Shown piece by piece: positions 1-8,862 of a stretch of 64,000 bases of DNA. The translations under genes were made by a program, and so were the position numbers. Position 1 is the first letter of the stretch. Every line of letters starts with the position of its first letter. The notes under the pieces are model-generated. The model made no database searches and was not told the origin of the DNA. It saw only the letters and a list, made by a program, of their open reading frames with translations. The DNA is from CBFHMJ01 sp965656875 (GTDB lineage Bacteria; Pseudomonadota; Gammaproteobacteria; Enterobacterales; Alteromonadaceae), in NCBI GenBank assembly GCA_965656875.1, contig CBFHMJ010000033.1, forward strand, positions 124,001-188,000, in the 5' to 3' direction.

Positions 1-842
1 AGGGAAAACCATCGCCAAGGATGAGTGTTAATCTGATTGATGACACAAAAATAATCGAAAGTATAAAACAAATTAATAATCTTAGAGTTTTATTAGTTGA
101 AGATAATGATTTTAATCAGGAAATTGTTGAGGAATTACTCGAACGAGCTGGAATTAATGTTGTTGTTGCGAGTAATGGACAGGAAGCGTTGGCTCTTTTA
201 GAGCAAGAATGTTTTGATTTGGTGCTGATGGATTGTCAGATGCCAGTTATGGATGGCTATGAGGCAACAGAAGCTATTCGCAGTATCCCCGCATTGAAAG
301 ACCTGCCAGTAATTGCTTTAACAGCAAATGTGATGAAAGCGGATGTCGATTTAATTAGAAAGTGTGGTATGAACGATTATTTGGCAAAACCTCTTGATAT
401 CGATTTACTGTACAACAAAATTCATCATTGGTTGAAAGATAAAACTATTCGCAGAGACGTTAGCAGGCAACTACCGGAGCAACCTGATATAAAGTTACAT
501 TTTTCTAATATAAACGAAATCAATATTGATGTTGCTTTAAAGCATGTCAGGCACGACATAAGCATCCTTAAACGTATGTACGGTAAGTTTAAGGAAAGCC
601 AGAATGAGTTTGGCAATAATGTTCGTGTATTGATAAGTCAGGTGAAAATGACTGAAGCAGCCAGGGAAGCACATACATTGAAAGGACAAGCGGGCTATCT
701 GGGTTTAACGGGAGTTGTCGCATCATCCGGCCATCTTGAGTTGTGTATCAAAGAGGCCCGGAATGATGTTGAAGATGCCGTGCAGCAGGTAGAGTTGCAA
801 CTGGAACGAGTATTTTCTACGTTCGATTCGTACTTCAATTAG
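1..842 (+). CDS. Hybrid sensor histidine kinase, C-terminal part (receiver + Hpt), 5' end outside window
   Basis: This is the C-terminal end of what is most likely a hybrid histidine kinase of the BarA/ArcB type. The frame is open to the left edge. The first ATG at 21 has no convincing ribosome binding site and lies just before the receiver domain, so I treat the gene as truncated by the window. Counted from that ATG, a receiver domain spans about residues 22-138, with acidic residues near 27-28, phospho-acceptor Asp71 in the LVLMDCQMPVMDG motif and the conserved Lys in LAKP. An Hpt domain follows at about 165-270 with the phospho-His at 218 in HTLKGQAG. In this family phosphate passes from receiver to Hpt to a separate response regulator. 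The partner regulator is not visible here. A standalone receiver-Hpt protein is the alternative. Confidence 0.85.
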   Translation, partial: GKPSPRMSVNLIDDTKIIESIKQINNLRVLLVEDNDFNQEIVEELLERAGINVVVASNGQEALALLEQECFDLVLMDCQMPVMDGYEATEAIRSIPALKDLPVIALTANVMKADVDLIRKCGMNDYLAKPLDIDLLYNKIHHWLKDKTIRRDVSRQLPEQPDIKLHFSNINEINIDVALKHVRHDISILKRMYGKFKESQNEFGNNVRVLISQVKMTEAAREAHTLKGQAGYLGLTGVVASSGHLELCIKEARNDVEDAVQQVELQLERVFSTFDSYFN

Positions 843-903
843 CGGGTATTGAACGATGCAGCCTGAAGTTCATTTTAAACCAGCACTAGCTCAGCCATTA
901 GTA

Positions 904-934
904 GACAGTTACCGATTGAAGATGGGTAACTGTC
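904..934. other. Inverted repeat between convergent genes
   Basis: A perfect 10-bp inverted repeat (GACAGTTACC / GGTAACTGTC, loop 11) lies between the converging 3' ends of the kinase and the dipeptidase. It has no T-run on either side, so it is at best a weak or factor-assisted terminator. Confidence 0.4.
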
Positions 935-969
935 AGTTGATGTCGAACAGATTGCAACTGATTCTATAC

Positions 970-2112
970 CTACCAAACCGCTTTAAATAAGCGCAACCAG
1001 TTATCACCGATCACCTGTTCGATTTCCCTGGCGTTATAACCTCGTTTATCCATACCTTCTGCGATCATCGCCATACGACGTTCTGAATTCAGGGCTGGAA
1101 TAAACGGTGGGCGATTTGGTGTTTCGCCCGGTGCAGAAATGCCGGCGGCAATTCGTCGTTTTACCTCTTTTCTGATCATCTCACGATATTCCGGTCCATC
1201 CGCGACTGGTTGAATGCCTTGATCACTGCCAATTGCAACGTGGTCGGCACCGACCAGATTGATCGCATAATCAAGATGACGATAGAAAGCCTCAGCGGTC
1301 AGCTCTCCGTCGCCGCCTTCCAGAAATGGCATCAGGTAGATGCCAATTACACCGCCTTTATCCGCTACGGCTTTCAGCTCTGCGTCATCATTGTTGCGTG
1401 GATGACGGTAAATACTGTTGCAGCCTGTGTGCGAGATGGTCAAAGGACGGGCTGCATGTTTGATGGCATCGGATACCGTTTGTTGACCGGAATGGGATAA
1501 ATCGACCAGGACATTACTGGCCTCCATCTGCTGAATTGCTTCACGACCGAGTTCAGAAAGTCCTGGATTTTCTGCCACCAGACCACCTGCACCAAACTGA
1601 GAAGGACCGTTGTAACTGAGTTGCATGATCCGAACACCCATACGAGCGAAGGCGTTAATTAACGAGAGATCATTGCCGAACATTTCAGTTGATTGAAATC
1701 CCATGATGATCCCAATCTGATTTGTCGCTTTAGCACGATGGAGATCAGCCGCTGTTTTAATTAATCGAAAATCGTTTGGGTATTTACGGATGACAGCCAG
1801 GGTATCGTCTATTTTGGCAACAGTTTGTTGATAGTCGTCTCCCGGGTACGGGATTGTCGCATTAACGGCAGTGATGCCAGAACGTTTGAATGTTGCCAGT
1901 AGCGCAGGGTCAATTGCATCAACACCACGGTCGAACGCCGCACTCAGACCGTCTATCACGATACTGTTTTGGTAATCTGCGTTTCCTTGCCAGCGGCGAG
2001 AGGCATTGTCTGTTGTGATACAGCCAGTTAACCCGGGGGCCAGTAATCCTGAAACAGCGCCGAAACCAGCCAGTTGTAACAGGGATCTTCTTTGATAAAA
2101 AGTTTTGTTCAT
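970..2112 (-). CDS. Exported M19 (membrane dipeptidase-like) lipoprotein
   Basis: This 380-residue protein belongs to the peptidase family M19 of renal/membrane dipeptidases, zinc enzymes that cleave dipeptides including D-amino-acid-containing ones. The N-terminus has a twin-arginine-like stretch (QRRSLLQLAGF), a hydrophobic segment and a lipobox LTGC, suggesting export and lipid anchoring. Family landmarks are the metal-site regions VDLSHSG and TISHTGCN and the late segment HVAIGSDQGI. The usual N-terminal HxD metal-ligand motif (DGHND) is replaced by IDGLSAAFD, as in a divergent M19 branch, so metal binding may differ. The gene starts 16 bp after the amidohydrolase-RidA gene, so the two are probably co-transcribed and act on related peptides or cyclic amides in the envelope. 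Confidence 0.85.
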   Translation of the reverse strand: MNKTFYQRRSLLQLAGFGAVSGLLAPGLTGCITTDNASRRWQGNADYQNSIVIDGLSAAFDRGVDAIDPALLATFKRSGITAVNATIPYPGDDYQQTVAKIDDTLAVIRKYPNDFRLIKTAADLHRAKATNQIGIIMGFQSTEMFGNDLSLINAFARMGVRIMQLSYNGPSQFGAGGLVAENPGLSELGREAIQQMEASNVLVDLSHSGQQTVSDAIKHAARPLTISHTGCNSIYRHPRNNDDAELKAVADKGGVIGIYLMPFLEGGDGELTAEAFYRHLDYAINLVGADHVAIGSDQGIQPVADGPEYREMIRKEVKRRIAAGISAPGETPNRPPFIPALNSERRMAMIAEGMDKRGYNAREIEQVIGDNWLRLFKAVW

Positions 2113-2128
2113 AGTGATTGCGTCCTGC

Positions 2129-3796
2129 TTACTTTGGTTCTACAAAACTGGCCGCGCACTCGATCTCTACTTTAGCGCCCAGCGCAAGACCGCCGGTTGC
2201 AAAGGCACTTCGAGCGGGTAGTTTGTTATTAAAGAAGGTCTTATAAACAGCACTGGCATCGGCCCAGTCTTTAATATCATCAAGCATCAGGGTGCATTTC
2301 ACGACGTCATCGAAAGTTAGATCGTACTCCGCAAGTACCGCACCGATATTAACCATGGATTGATGCATCTGACTTTCAACATCAGGACCGACAAGTGTCG
2401 TGGTGCCTGGAAAGTTGCCGACCTGGCCGCTCATCCACAACATATCACCCGCTGGACGAGCAATTGAAAATGGTAGTGCCGGGTTGTCTCCACGCAGGAT
2501 GAATCGTCCGTTTTTGATGACGTGAGTTATGCTACTGATGTTGCTTATGTCTGCTGTCGGATCGTCTTGTAAGATAACCAGATTTGCGATTTTTCCGGCA
2601 TCGACTGAACCAGTGGTTTTTTCGATGCCAATCACTTCGGCGGCATGTAAAGTTGCGGCCTGAATCGCTTCAGTCGGCGATAACCCGCCATCGTTGACTA
2701 ACAGTTTAAGCTCTTTGTAAATCATCGGCTTGCCGTCGCCAGAAAGATCACTGAATGCATCAGTGCCTGCGGCAATCTTAATACCTTTCTCATGAGCAAG
2801 TTGAATTAGCATTGTGGCGTGTTTGTAGCGAGTGTTGGTGTTGTCGTTGAGCTCTTTTCGTTGTTCAAATACCGTCAGTGTGGCATCCAGAATCGTGCCA
2901 TTTTGTTTCATCTGATTGAAAATTTGCTGGTACGAAGCGGGGTTAAACGACTGCTTTAATTGTTGATCGTCTGGTGATTTATCTTTTCTGCGCCAGTCTT
3001 TGTAGTTGTCGATCACTTCTGCCGAAATGTCAGGTACGTGGGAGATGGTTTCAACGCCTCCGGCGACCATATCACCGGGCGTAGCAGGGCCAACATAAGC
3101 ATGTCCCCAGACTTTCAGACCATGTTTTTTAGCTGCTGTGGCTAATTTTTTGACCAGTTTGCCATCAACGCTGGCATAGATTTTTATGCCCGTTGCGCCA
3201 GTGCCTGCTGCTTTTAACATCACATCGTCCAGATTTGTGTCATGAGTAACGGCTCGCATCCAGTTTGTTTCACCGGCCTTATGGCCTTTGCCTGAACTGA
3301 TCGTTCGTGGGTCAGAAAAGAATTCAGGTCCACCGATGATCACAGAGTAATAAATATCGGGTGAGGGAATTACATCGATGAGTGCTTGTCGCTTGACCGA
3401 CGCTAATTCGCGAGTATCACCGCCCATATCACGAACAGACGTCACGCCTCCTTGCAGGAGTTTACGAAGGCGTTTTCGGGTAATGACCTCGTTATCCCAC
3501 AAGTCTGGATCGGTGGCATGGTGAACATGAGCATCGATTAACCCTGGAATGACATATTTTCCTTGTAAATCAATACCAACCGTTTCAGGGGTTAAATCAA
3601 TGTGCTTGGCGCTTTGAATAGTCGTGATGATATTGTCTTCGATAATGATTGTTTGCGATTGATTAACAGTGAGGGTGTTTACATCAACCACATTGACGTT
3701 TTGTAGTGCAATCGTTGCTGCCATTGTCGATGGTGCCATAGCGACCATCATGCCTGCTGTCAGTCTTTTAAGTGTTGTTTTTATTTCTGTTTTCAT
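2129..3796 (-). CDS. Secreted amidohydrolase fused to a C-terminal RidA (YjgF/Rid) domain
   Basis: This 555-residue protein combines two enzyme families. I start it at 3796 (MKTEIK), preceded by GGAAG six bases upstream; the frame extends ten codons further but without a ribosome binding site. A signal peptide ends near PSTMAA. An imidazolonepropionase/prolidase-like amidohydrolase follows, with the metal motif GLIDAHVHH, later histidines in WGHAYV and TISHVPD, and the metal-binding Asp in AAGTDAFSD. The last ~120 residues, from about ARPAGDMLWMSGQVG to VEIECAASF, match the RidA family, which hydrolyses reactive enamine/imine intermediates and retains the Arg of LPARSAF. A fusion suggests the hydrolase releases a product that becomes an enamine or imine and is cleared in the same protein. 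The downstream M19 dipeptidase and divergent LysR regulator support a small catabolic operon. The substrate is unknown. Confidence 0.88.
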   Translation of the reverse strand: MKTEIKTTLKRLTAGMMVAMAPSTMAATIALQNVNVVDVNTLTVNQSQTIIIEDNIITTIQSAKHIDLTPETVGIDLQGKYVIPGLIDAHVHHATDPDLWDNEVITRKRLRKLLQGGVTSVRDMGGDTRELASVKRQALIDVIPSPDIYYSVIIGGPEFFSDPRTISSGKGHKAGETNWMRAVTHDTNLDDVMLKAAGTGATGIKIYASVDGKLVKKLATAAKKHGLKVWGHAYVGPATPGDMVAGGVETISHVPDISAEVIDNYKDWRRKDKSPDDQQLKQSFNPASYQQIFNQMKQNGTILDATLTVFEQRKELNDNTNTRYKHATMLIQLAHEKGIKIAAGTDAFSDLSGDGKPMIYKELKLLVNDGGLSPTEAIQAATLHAAEVIGIEKTTGSVDAGKIANLVILQDDPTADISNISSITHVIKNGRFILRGDNPALPFSIARPAGDMLWMSGQVGNFPGTTTLVGPDVESQMHQSMVNIGAVLAEYDLTFDDVVKCTLMLDDIKDWADASAVYKTFFNNKLPARSAFATGGLALGAKVEIECAASFVEPK

Positions 3797-3933
3797 AACT
3801 GCTTCCAGGGAGTAAAAAGTGGACATCTACCGGACATAATGTATATCCGTCATTGTGTAGTGAGTGGATTTAGTTTTAAATGGCGTTTTGGTACATGGTG
3901 AATTGCTAAAAAGTAGATAAAGGTAATGACGCA

Positions 3934-4833
3934 ATGAATAAGCTGGTGGCAATGAAAGCATTTTGTTTGATCTGCGAACGGGAAAGTTTTGCGGCAGCCG
4001 CTCGGGGGCTGGACGTTTCGCCAACCATGGTCAGTCGTTATATCCAACAACTGGAAAAAGACATTGGTTGTTTGCTCATTAAACGAAATACCCGCCAATT
4101 AACAATTACCGATCTGGGACAACATTATTATCGGGAAATCAGGCCTGTCATCGACAAAATAGAATCGACCGAACGGGAAATGATGGAGCAGCAAACTGAT
4201 CCAAAAGGGAAATTAACCATTTCGGCCAGTGTTGAATTTGGCGGACAGTATCTGGCACCTCTTGTAGGGGAATATCACCGAAAGTATCCGGGTATAGAGC
4301 TGAATATCAATTTATCAAACACACCCGTGAATTTATTGGATGATCAAACCGATATCGCTATCAGAGTCGCACCACATTTACCGGATGCCAGTTATATCGC
4401 CCAGGGAATCAGTACAACTCGACTGTCACTGTGGGCCAGTATTGATTATCTCAATGAAAATGGTCGCCCCGAGTCACTGGATGATCTTCAGTATCATAAA
4501 CTGCTGTTTTTTAGTCATAGTGTGCGTAAGGATGAATGGATTTTTAATGTCGATGGCGAGCGAATAAAGCGCCGATATGACTGGGCCTGGCGAACCGATA
4601 ATGGGCGATTGTTGAACGAGGCTGCGGTGTTGCATCAGGGGATTATTCAGGCGCCAGGTTATTCGGTTGCTGATTATGTCGGCGCAGGGCTGTTAGTCGA
4701 AGTGATGCCGCATGTTGCTATTGATAATCTGGTGATTTCAGCCGTATATTCTCATCGTTACGCTTTATCTCTTCGAGTGAAGAAATTTATTGAACTGGCG
4801 AAAGCGTATTTTGAAAAATATCCGACGATGTAG
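3934..4833 (+). CDS. LysR-family transcriptional regulator
   Basis: This 299-residue protein has the LysR layout: an N-terminal winged HTH at about residues 1-60 (SFAAAARGLDVSPTMVSRYIQQLE) and a periplasmic-binding-protein-like effector domain from about 90. It resembles the CrgA/AaeR-like group. It is divergent from the amidohydrolase-RidA operon across 137 bp, the classical arrangement for a LysR protein controlling its neighbour. AAGG sits about ten bases upstream of the start. The ligand cannot be read from the sequence. Confidence 0.9.
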   Translation: MNKLVAMKAFCLICERESFAAAARGLDVSPTMVSRYIQQLEKDIGCLLIKRNTRQLTITDLGQHYYREIRPVIDKIESTEREMMEQQTDPKGKLTISASVEFGGQYLAPLVGEYHRKYPGIELNINLSNTPVNLLDDQTDIAIRVAPHLPDASYIAQGISTTRLSLWASIDYLNENGRPESLDDLQYHKLLFFSHSVRKDEWIFNVDGERIKRRYDWAWRTDNGRLLNEAAVLHQGIIQAPGYSVADYVGAGLLVEVMPHVAIDNLVISAVYSHRYALSLRVKKFIELAKAYFEKYPTM

Positions 4834-4840
4834 TTTCTCA

Positions 4841-4865
4841 AAAAAAGCCGGTCAATGACCGGCTT
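4841..4865 (-). terminator. Rho-independent terminator
   Basis: A perfect 10-bp stem (AAGCCGGTCA / TGACCGGCTT) is followed on the minus strand by a run of T. It ends transcription of the secreted repeat protein gene. On the plus strand it lacks a T-run, though it sits just after the LysR stop. Confidence 0.9.
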
Positions 4866-4900
4866 AAGAGAGAATAATGAAAGGTGTTAGTGATGGCTAT

Positions 4901-5956
4901 TTAGTATGCGCCGCAGACTACACCGTGCGCTACTACATGGATGTTACCAGAAGCGTCCAGGATGTAAGTGTCTGATGAGCTACCATCAAGACCTTCGTGA
5001 ATGGTTGGATATTGGCCAGGTGCTACCGTGTTTTCACCGTTAACATCTTTTGCCAGGATATCATTACCAACGTACAGGTGAGTTTCATTCATAGTGAAGT
5101 CGTTAGTTGTGTTGTAGGTTACTGTTGCTGTGCTGCCGTCATAGTCAACAGTCAGGTGTCCAACATGAGTACCTTTGTTGATGTCACAGCGACCAGCGCC
5201 AGCGTAGATATCCATTGTGTATGAACCTGCTGTCAGTTCACCATTTGACCAACCCCAACGATTAAAGTCGCCAGAACCGTCACCATTTTCGTCAATGTCC
5301 AGGAAACACATATTTGCTGATGGTAAGTAAGCGAATGCTGTTTCACATGTATGATTTCCGGTATTTCCACCGTTGTCGTCATCACATGAGCAAGAGAGTG
5401 TTACCGAGAAATATGTAGCCCAGTTGCCTTTTTCAACGATGCGGTCACCATTACCCCAACCTGTTTCTGTCTGGTATCCGCCATTGCCATCTGGTTTTTG
5501 TAGTGCTGCGTGTGCTGCAACCAGGAAGTCTTTGTCATCCATCGGACAACTGAATCCCAGCACATTTAAACTGATTTGAACGTTGTAAGAGGTGCTGCCG
5601 GTTATATCGCCTGAGTTGTAAGGAAAGTTGCCCAGTTTTGGTGAGCCTTTTCGGGTTTGAGGCATGTTTTGAAGATCGTCACCTACCCACAAATGTGTTT
5701 CGTTTAACTCCCAACCGTTAGTTGTGTTGTAAGTAATCGATAAGGTATCACCAATGCTATCTGCGTTTGTATCGATGATTGTTGATGTAACCGTACCTGC
5801 ATCAATGGATTGTCCGGCATACAGTGTTTGTACCACTTCATTACTGCCATCCAGAGTCGCCATACATGCTGCAGATGCTTGTCCTGCTACGCTCATTGCA
5901 CCCGTAAACGTTAATGCTACCGCAATTTTACCCAGTAAAGTTTTAGTAAGATTCAT
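4901..5956 (-). CDS. Secreted protein with two copies of an ETHLxVG domain
   Basis: I do not recognise a named function. The 351-residue protein has a clear signal peptide (cleavage near QASA-AC) and no membrane helix after it, so it is probably secreted or periplasmic. Two related segments, about residues 70-150 and 270-350, share the pattern TITYNTTNxxxxNETHLxVG followed by a short variable loop and a conserved His-containing beta-rich end (VAAHAAL / VVAHGVV). A linker with a CSCDDDNGG cluster and an Asp/Gly-rich Ca-binding-like stretch (DIDENGDGSGD) separates them. Eight or so cysteines suggest disulfides. It stands alone, with its own terminator and a long AT-rich upstream region, so it is likely separately regulated and possibly abundant. 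Confidence 0.75.
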   Translation of the reverse strand: MNLTKTLLGKIAVALTFTGAMSVAGQASAACMATLDGSNEVVQTLYAGQSIDAGTVTSTIIDTNADSIGDTLSITYNTTNGWELNETHLWVGDDLQNMPQTRKGSPKLGNFPYNSGDITGSTSYNVQISLNVLGFSCPMDDKDFLVAAHAALQKPDGNGGYQTETGWGNGDRIVEKGNWATYFSVTLSCSCDDDNGGNTGNHTCETAFAYLPSANMCFLDIDENGDGSGDFNRWGWSNGELTAGSYTMDIYAGAGRCDINKGTHVGHLTVDYDGSTATVTYNTTNDFTMNETHLYVGNDILAKDVNGENTVAPGQYPTIHEGLDGSSSDTYILDASGNIHVVAHGVVCGAY

Positions 5957-6542
5957 AGGATTTCCCCATTTATGATTTATTAAAATTCCAATTGTTTATA
6001 AATCTAATGTCTGACGGTTGGTTTTAATCAATGGTGTTTAACATCTTGTTATTCAGCCATAGAAATTAACCGTTGTTACTTGCTCCTCCTCCGCAGACAT
6101 TTACAGTAAATTAAAAAATGTAACATTTGACAATGGGTATTTTTGACAGGGCAGCCAAATCAAAATCATTATAAATTTCAGGGTTGAATTGGGATGAAAT
6201 GTATGAAATCAGCGGTGGAATGCAAAAAGATTGCTACGTTGATTTTTAAAGTCTGTAGTAGGGAGGAGGTAAAATTTTGTTAATTTATATAATGTTAGTC
6301 AACAGGGTATAAAAGCTGGTTAAATAGTCAGAAAATGAAGAGTTATTCATCAGGTTTTTTTAAAATTAATAAAATCATGTCTTAAAAACATTAATATGTA
6401 TAAAAAAATATCAATTCATGAACCAAATGCGAATACGCTATTAATTATATCTATTTACTCGTAGAGTAATTACTCTGTGCGAGTCATTAAAGCTGCAGTT
6501 GTATCGCTTGTATCGCTCAAAAATTTGTTAAACAGAGGATTT
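5957..6542. other. AT-rich intergenic region between divergent genes
   Basis: This 586-bp gap separates the secreted repeat protein gene (minus) from the questin-oxidase-like gene (plus). It is very AT-rich and must hold both promoters. An open frame continues upstream of 6543 to a GTG at 6477, but the ribosome binding site favours 6543. I see no convincing small ORF, RNA or operator in it. Confidence 0.5.
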
Positions 6543-7517
6543 ATGTCAGTACTTGATCAACTGATAAAAGAAACACAGCAGTATCAACCTGTCTATGGCA
6601 ACAGATTAGCGAACCATCTCCCTATGGCATTACGTTCACTGGCGGCGATGGGGGCTTCTGACTCGGTATTAACGTCTTATTTTGAATTAGACAGTAAAAA
6701 GCTTCAGGACAGAGCGACGGCAACCTTTAACGAAGACTCCGGCGAACATTCAACTCGTGTATCTGATCATCAGGATACGTTTGAAGCATATTTGACGCTG
6801 TATCAACAAGAACTTTCCCAACAAGGCATTGCTCAAACCATTAAAGATGCGTTACCCGGCTTGTTACCCGGATTATCTGCATCGGCTTTTCATGCGGTTA
6901 TTCGTCTTGGTTTTGCTGTCGATGCCAATGATGAAAAAGAAGTCGCTCATGCGCTGGCATACTGGAATGCAACGTTTCAGCCGCTACCTGTCATGATGAA
7001 TGAGACGAATGAATCTCTAGCCGAAATCTTGTTACGTGTTGCGCCGACAGGTGAAGAGATACAGTTTGAACCGGGTATTATTGTGGACAGAATGAATCAG
7101 GTTGCTAATGAATTGCGCGGCCAGAAAGTTAGCATTCAACCCAGAATACTGGCATTTGATCACATCCGTCAGATTTGTCTGAATGCTTTCTGGCAAAAGA
7201 ATGATTTTACGTTATTGCATACCGTAACAGGTTGCCATGCCTTTGAATCACTACTTCCGTTTATTGAAGAACCTGAACAACCATTAAGATTCTTGTGGCA
7301 GGGTATCGTTGTAGCGTATTTAAGCACGGGTAAGTCATTTGACGGTATCGTGGCATTGCCTGATGTTGCAGACGTTGATTTCGAACCATTGCTGCACAAA
7401 GCGACGACATCAACCAATGATCATGTTATTAAACTGGTTTATACCTGCTGGCAAGAATATAACCGTCATAAAGAGCCGGGTTACTGGCTGTTGGCAAACA
7501 GAGCTGTGGGTAATTAA
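6543..7517 (+). CDS. Questin oxidase-like (DUF4243) protein
   Basis: This 324-residue protein resembles the questin oxidase family (AflY/GedK group), known in fungi for Baeyer-Villiger-type ring opening of anthraquinones and widespread in bacteria with unknown roles. Typical features are the N-terminal motif YGNRLANHLPMALRSL, the central SAFHAVIRLGFA and the late LLHTVTGCHAFESLLPF, which carry the conserved histidines. There is no signal peptide, so it is cytosolic. The start at 6543 follows AGAGGA closely; a GTG 22 codons upstream in the same frame has weaker support. It is a single-gene unit and no polyketide genes are nearby, so the fungal activity should not be assumed. Confidence 0.75.
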   Translation: MSVLDQLIKETQQYQPVYGNRLANHLPMALRSLAAMGASDSVLTSYFELDSKKLQDRATATFNEDSGEHSTRVSDHQDTFEAYLTLYQQELSQQGIAQTIKDALPGLLPGLSASAFHAVIRLGFAVDANDEKEVAHALAYWNATFQPLPVMMNETNESLAEILLRVAPTGEEIQFEPGIIVDRMNQVANELRGQKVSIQPRILAFDHIRQICLNAFWQKNDFTLLHTVTGCHAFESLLPFIEEPEQPLRFLWQGIVVAYLSTGKSFDGIVALPDVADVDFEPLLHKATTSTNDHVIKLVYTCWQEYNRHKEPGYWLLANRAVGN

Positions 7518-7572
7518 GGGTAAGCGTAGTTAATGAGAAAATTGGAAGTGTTAAAAACGGTGGGCTAAAACC

Positions 7573-7601
7573 AAAATTAGCCGGACAAGCCGGCTAATTT
7601 T
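7573..7601. terminator. Bidirectional Rho-independent terminator
   Basis: A perfect 12-bp stem (AAAATTAGCCGG / CCGGCTAATTTT, loop 5) has A-rich and T-rich arms. It lies between the converging questin-oxidase-like and cold-shock genes and can serve both. Confidence 0.88.
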
Positions 7602-7616
7602 CAACTCGGGTAAGAA

Positions 7617-7826
7617 TTAAAGCACGTTGATGCTTTCAGCCTGAGGGCCTTTTTTACCTTGAGTGATAACGAATTCTACGCGTTGACCTTCAACAAGAGT
7701 TTTGAAGCCGTCGCCTTGAATTGCGCTGAAGTGAGCGAAAACGTCCTGGCCAGACTCTTGAGAAATGAAACCAAAACCTTTTGACTCGTCAAACCACTTG
7801 ACCGTACCAGTTACTTTGTCAGACAT
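7617..7826 (-). CDS. CspA-family cold-shock protein
   Basis: This 69-residue protein is a single cold-shock domain, a five-stranded beta barrel that binds single-stranded RNA and DNA and melts RNA structure. Both nucleic-acid motifs are intact: RNP1-like KGFGFIS near residues 16-22 and RNP2-like DVFAHFSAI near 28-36. I set the start at 7826 (MSDKVTGTVKWF); AGGA lies eight bases upstream. The open frame continues far upstream but that part is not family-like. The ~180-bp stretch before the start probably includes a long 5' leader, as is usual for this family. Whether this copy is cold-induced or constitutive cannot be told. Confidence 0.95.
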   Translation of the reverse strand: MSDKVTGTVKWFDESKGFGFISQESGQDVFAHFSAIQGDGFKTLVEGQRVEFVITQGKKGPQAESINVL

Positions 7827-8336
7827 GATGTATATCCTGCATAAAAAATATATAAATAAAACCCTTCCGGGCAAAACGAGGCTGGAAGGAAAGCCAGATA
7901 AAAAAACGAACCTAACAGAATATTGTGAAAAACAACTGGGGTAGATCATTAAAACTGGGCTTTCATTCAAAGCCGATGTGAACAATAGTGCTAAGAACGG
8001 CAAACTGCAAGCAGAATATGCAAAAATTTTAATGGATATTGATTAAATGCAAGTAATGAGTAGTAACATCTTTAAAAGTAAGGAAAAGTCAACTCGTAGA
8101 ATTGGGAAACGGAGATTAAATTTTTATGACATAGCCCTGGTTTGTCTGAATAAACAACAAGTGTAAAAGGGTATGCTAACTATAGGAAATTAAGAATAAA
8201 AAGAGTAACTCGTGTACTTGTATGAAGTGTCAGAAACACCAGAGCGTGTTTGCATCAGGTTTGAATAAAATGGAAGGAATGGATGGCAGTTAACAACCGT
8301 TGAAAATAGATAGTAACCAGCCCTGATTTGTATCTT
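7827..8336. other. Leader of the cold-shock gene and gene-poor region
   Basis: The left part should carry the promoter and leader of the cold-shock gene on the minus strand. The rest, to the terminator at 8337, has no convincing ORF on either strand. The strong plus-strand T-run of that terminator leaves room for an unannotated plus-strand small RNA, but no promoter could be fixed. Confidence 0.4.
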
Positions 8337-8376
8337 AAAAGCCGTGGATGATTGAGCATCTCCATGGCTTTTTTGT
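8337..8376. terminator. Rho-independent terminator, both orientations possible
   Basis: The stem AAAAGCCGTGGA / TCCATGGCTTTT (one G-T wobble) is followed by TTTTTT on the plus strand and TTTT on the minus strand. It lies just downstream of the DoxX-like gene on the minus strand. No plus-strand gene precedes it. Confidence 0.85.
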
Positions 8377-8396
8377 TAGTAGACCCGGATATTGAA

Positions 8397-8762
8397 TTAA
8401 ATCGCTTGAATAGCGTTTGTGGACCAACGGTGCCTGGCAATATACGCAGCAAGAAGCGTAAAAATGATTGCGGGCAGGGCCGAAGGAATGGCGTAAACCA
8501 GATGGAACCAGGTAGCACCTAACATGATCGGAATGAGTCCTAGTGCGGCAAGTGCTGCCAGTCGGGGCAAGAATAGTGCGATACCGGCGGCCAGTTCAGC
8601 CGCACCGATAAAATAGCCGAACCAGGTCGGCAATCCTATCAGTTGAAAGCTTTGGTGTAGTGCTTCAACCCCCGCAAGTTTAGCGCCACCAGCCAGTAAC
8701 ATAGGGAGTGCCAGTAGCGTGGTAAGCGTCCAAATCAAGTGTGTTTTTGTCAGTTTAATCAT
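8397..8762 (-). CDS. DoxX-like inner-membrane protein
   Basis: This 121-residue protein has four hydrophobic helices and the DoxX-like pattern: an N-terminal helix ending in AGGAKLAG, then WFGYFIGAAELAAGIALFLPRLAALAALGL. DoxX-like proteins are small membrane proteins of poorly defined function, often tied to redox or thiol stress and frequently paired with a divergent regulator. Here the LysR gene at 8863 diverges across 100 bp, so it probably controls this gene. Confidence 0.85.
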   Translation of the reverse strand: MIKLTKTHLIWTLTTLLALPMLLAGGAKLAGVEALHQSFQLIGLPTWFGYFIGAAELAAGIALFLPRLAALAALGLIPIMLGATWFHLVYAIPSALPAIIFTLLAAYIARHRWSTNAIQAI

Positions 8763-8862
8763 GGTGTTTTATTTTGCTGTGTAAAAGATAGCGCTACTTT
8801 ACGTGGGTCATACGATAAATAATAATGATTAAAATCTATTAAAATGAATGGTTTTATTTATC

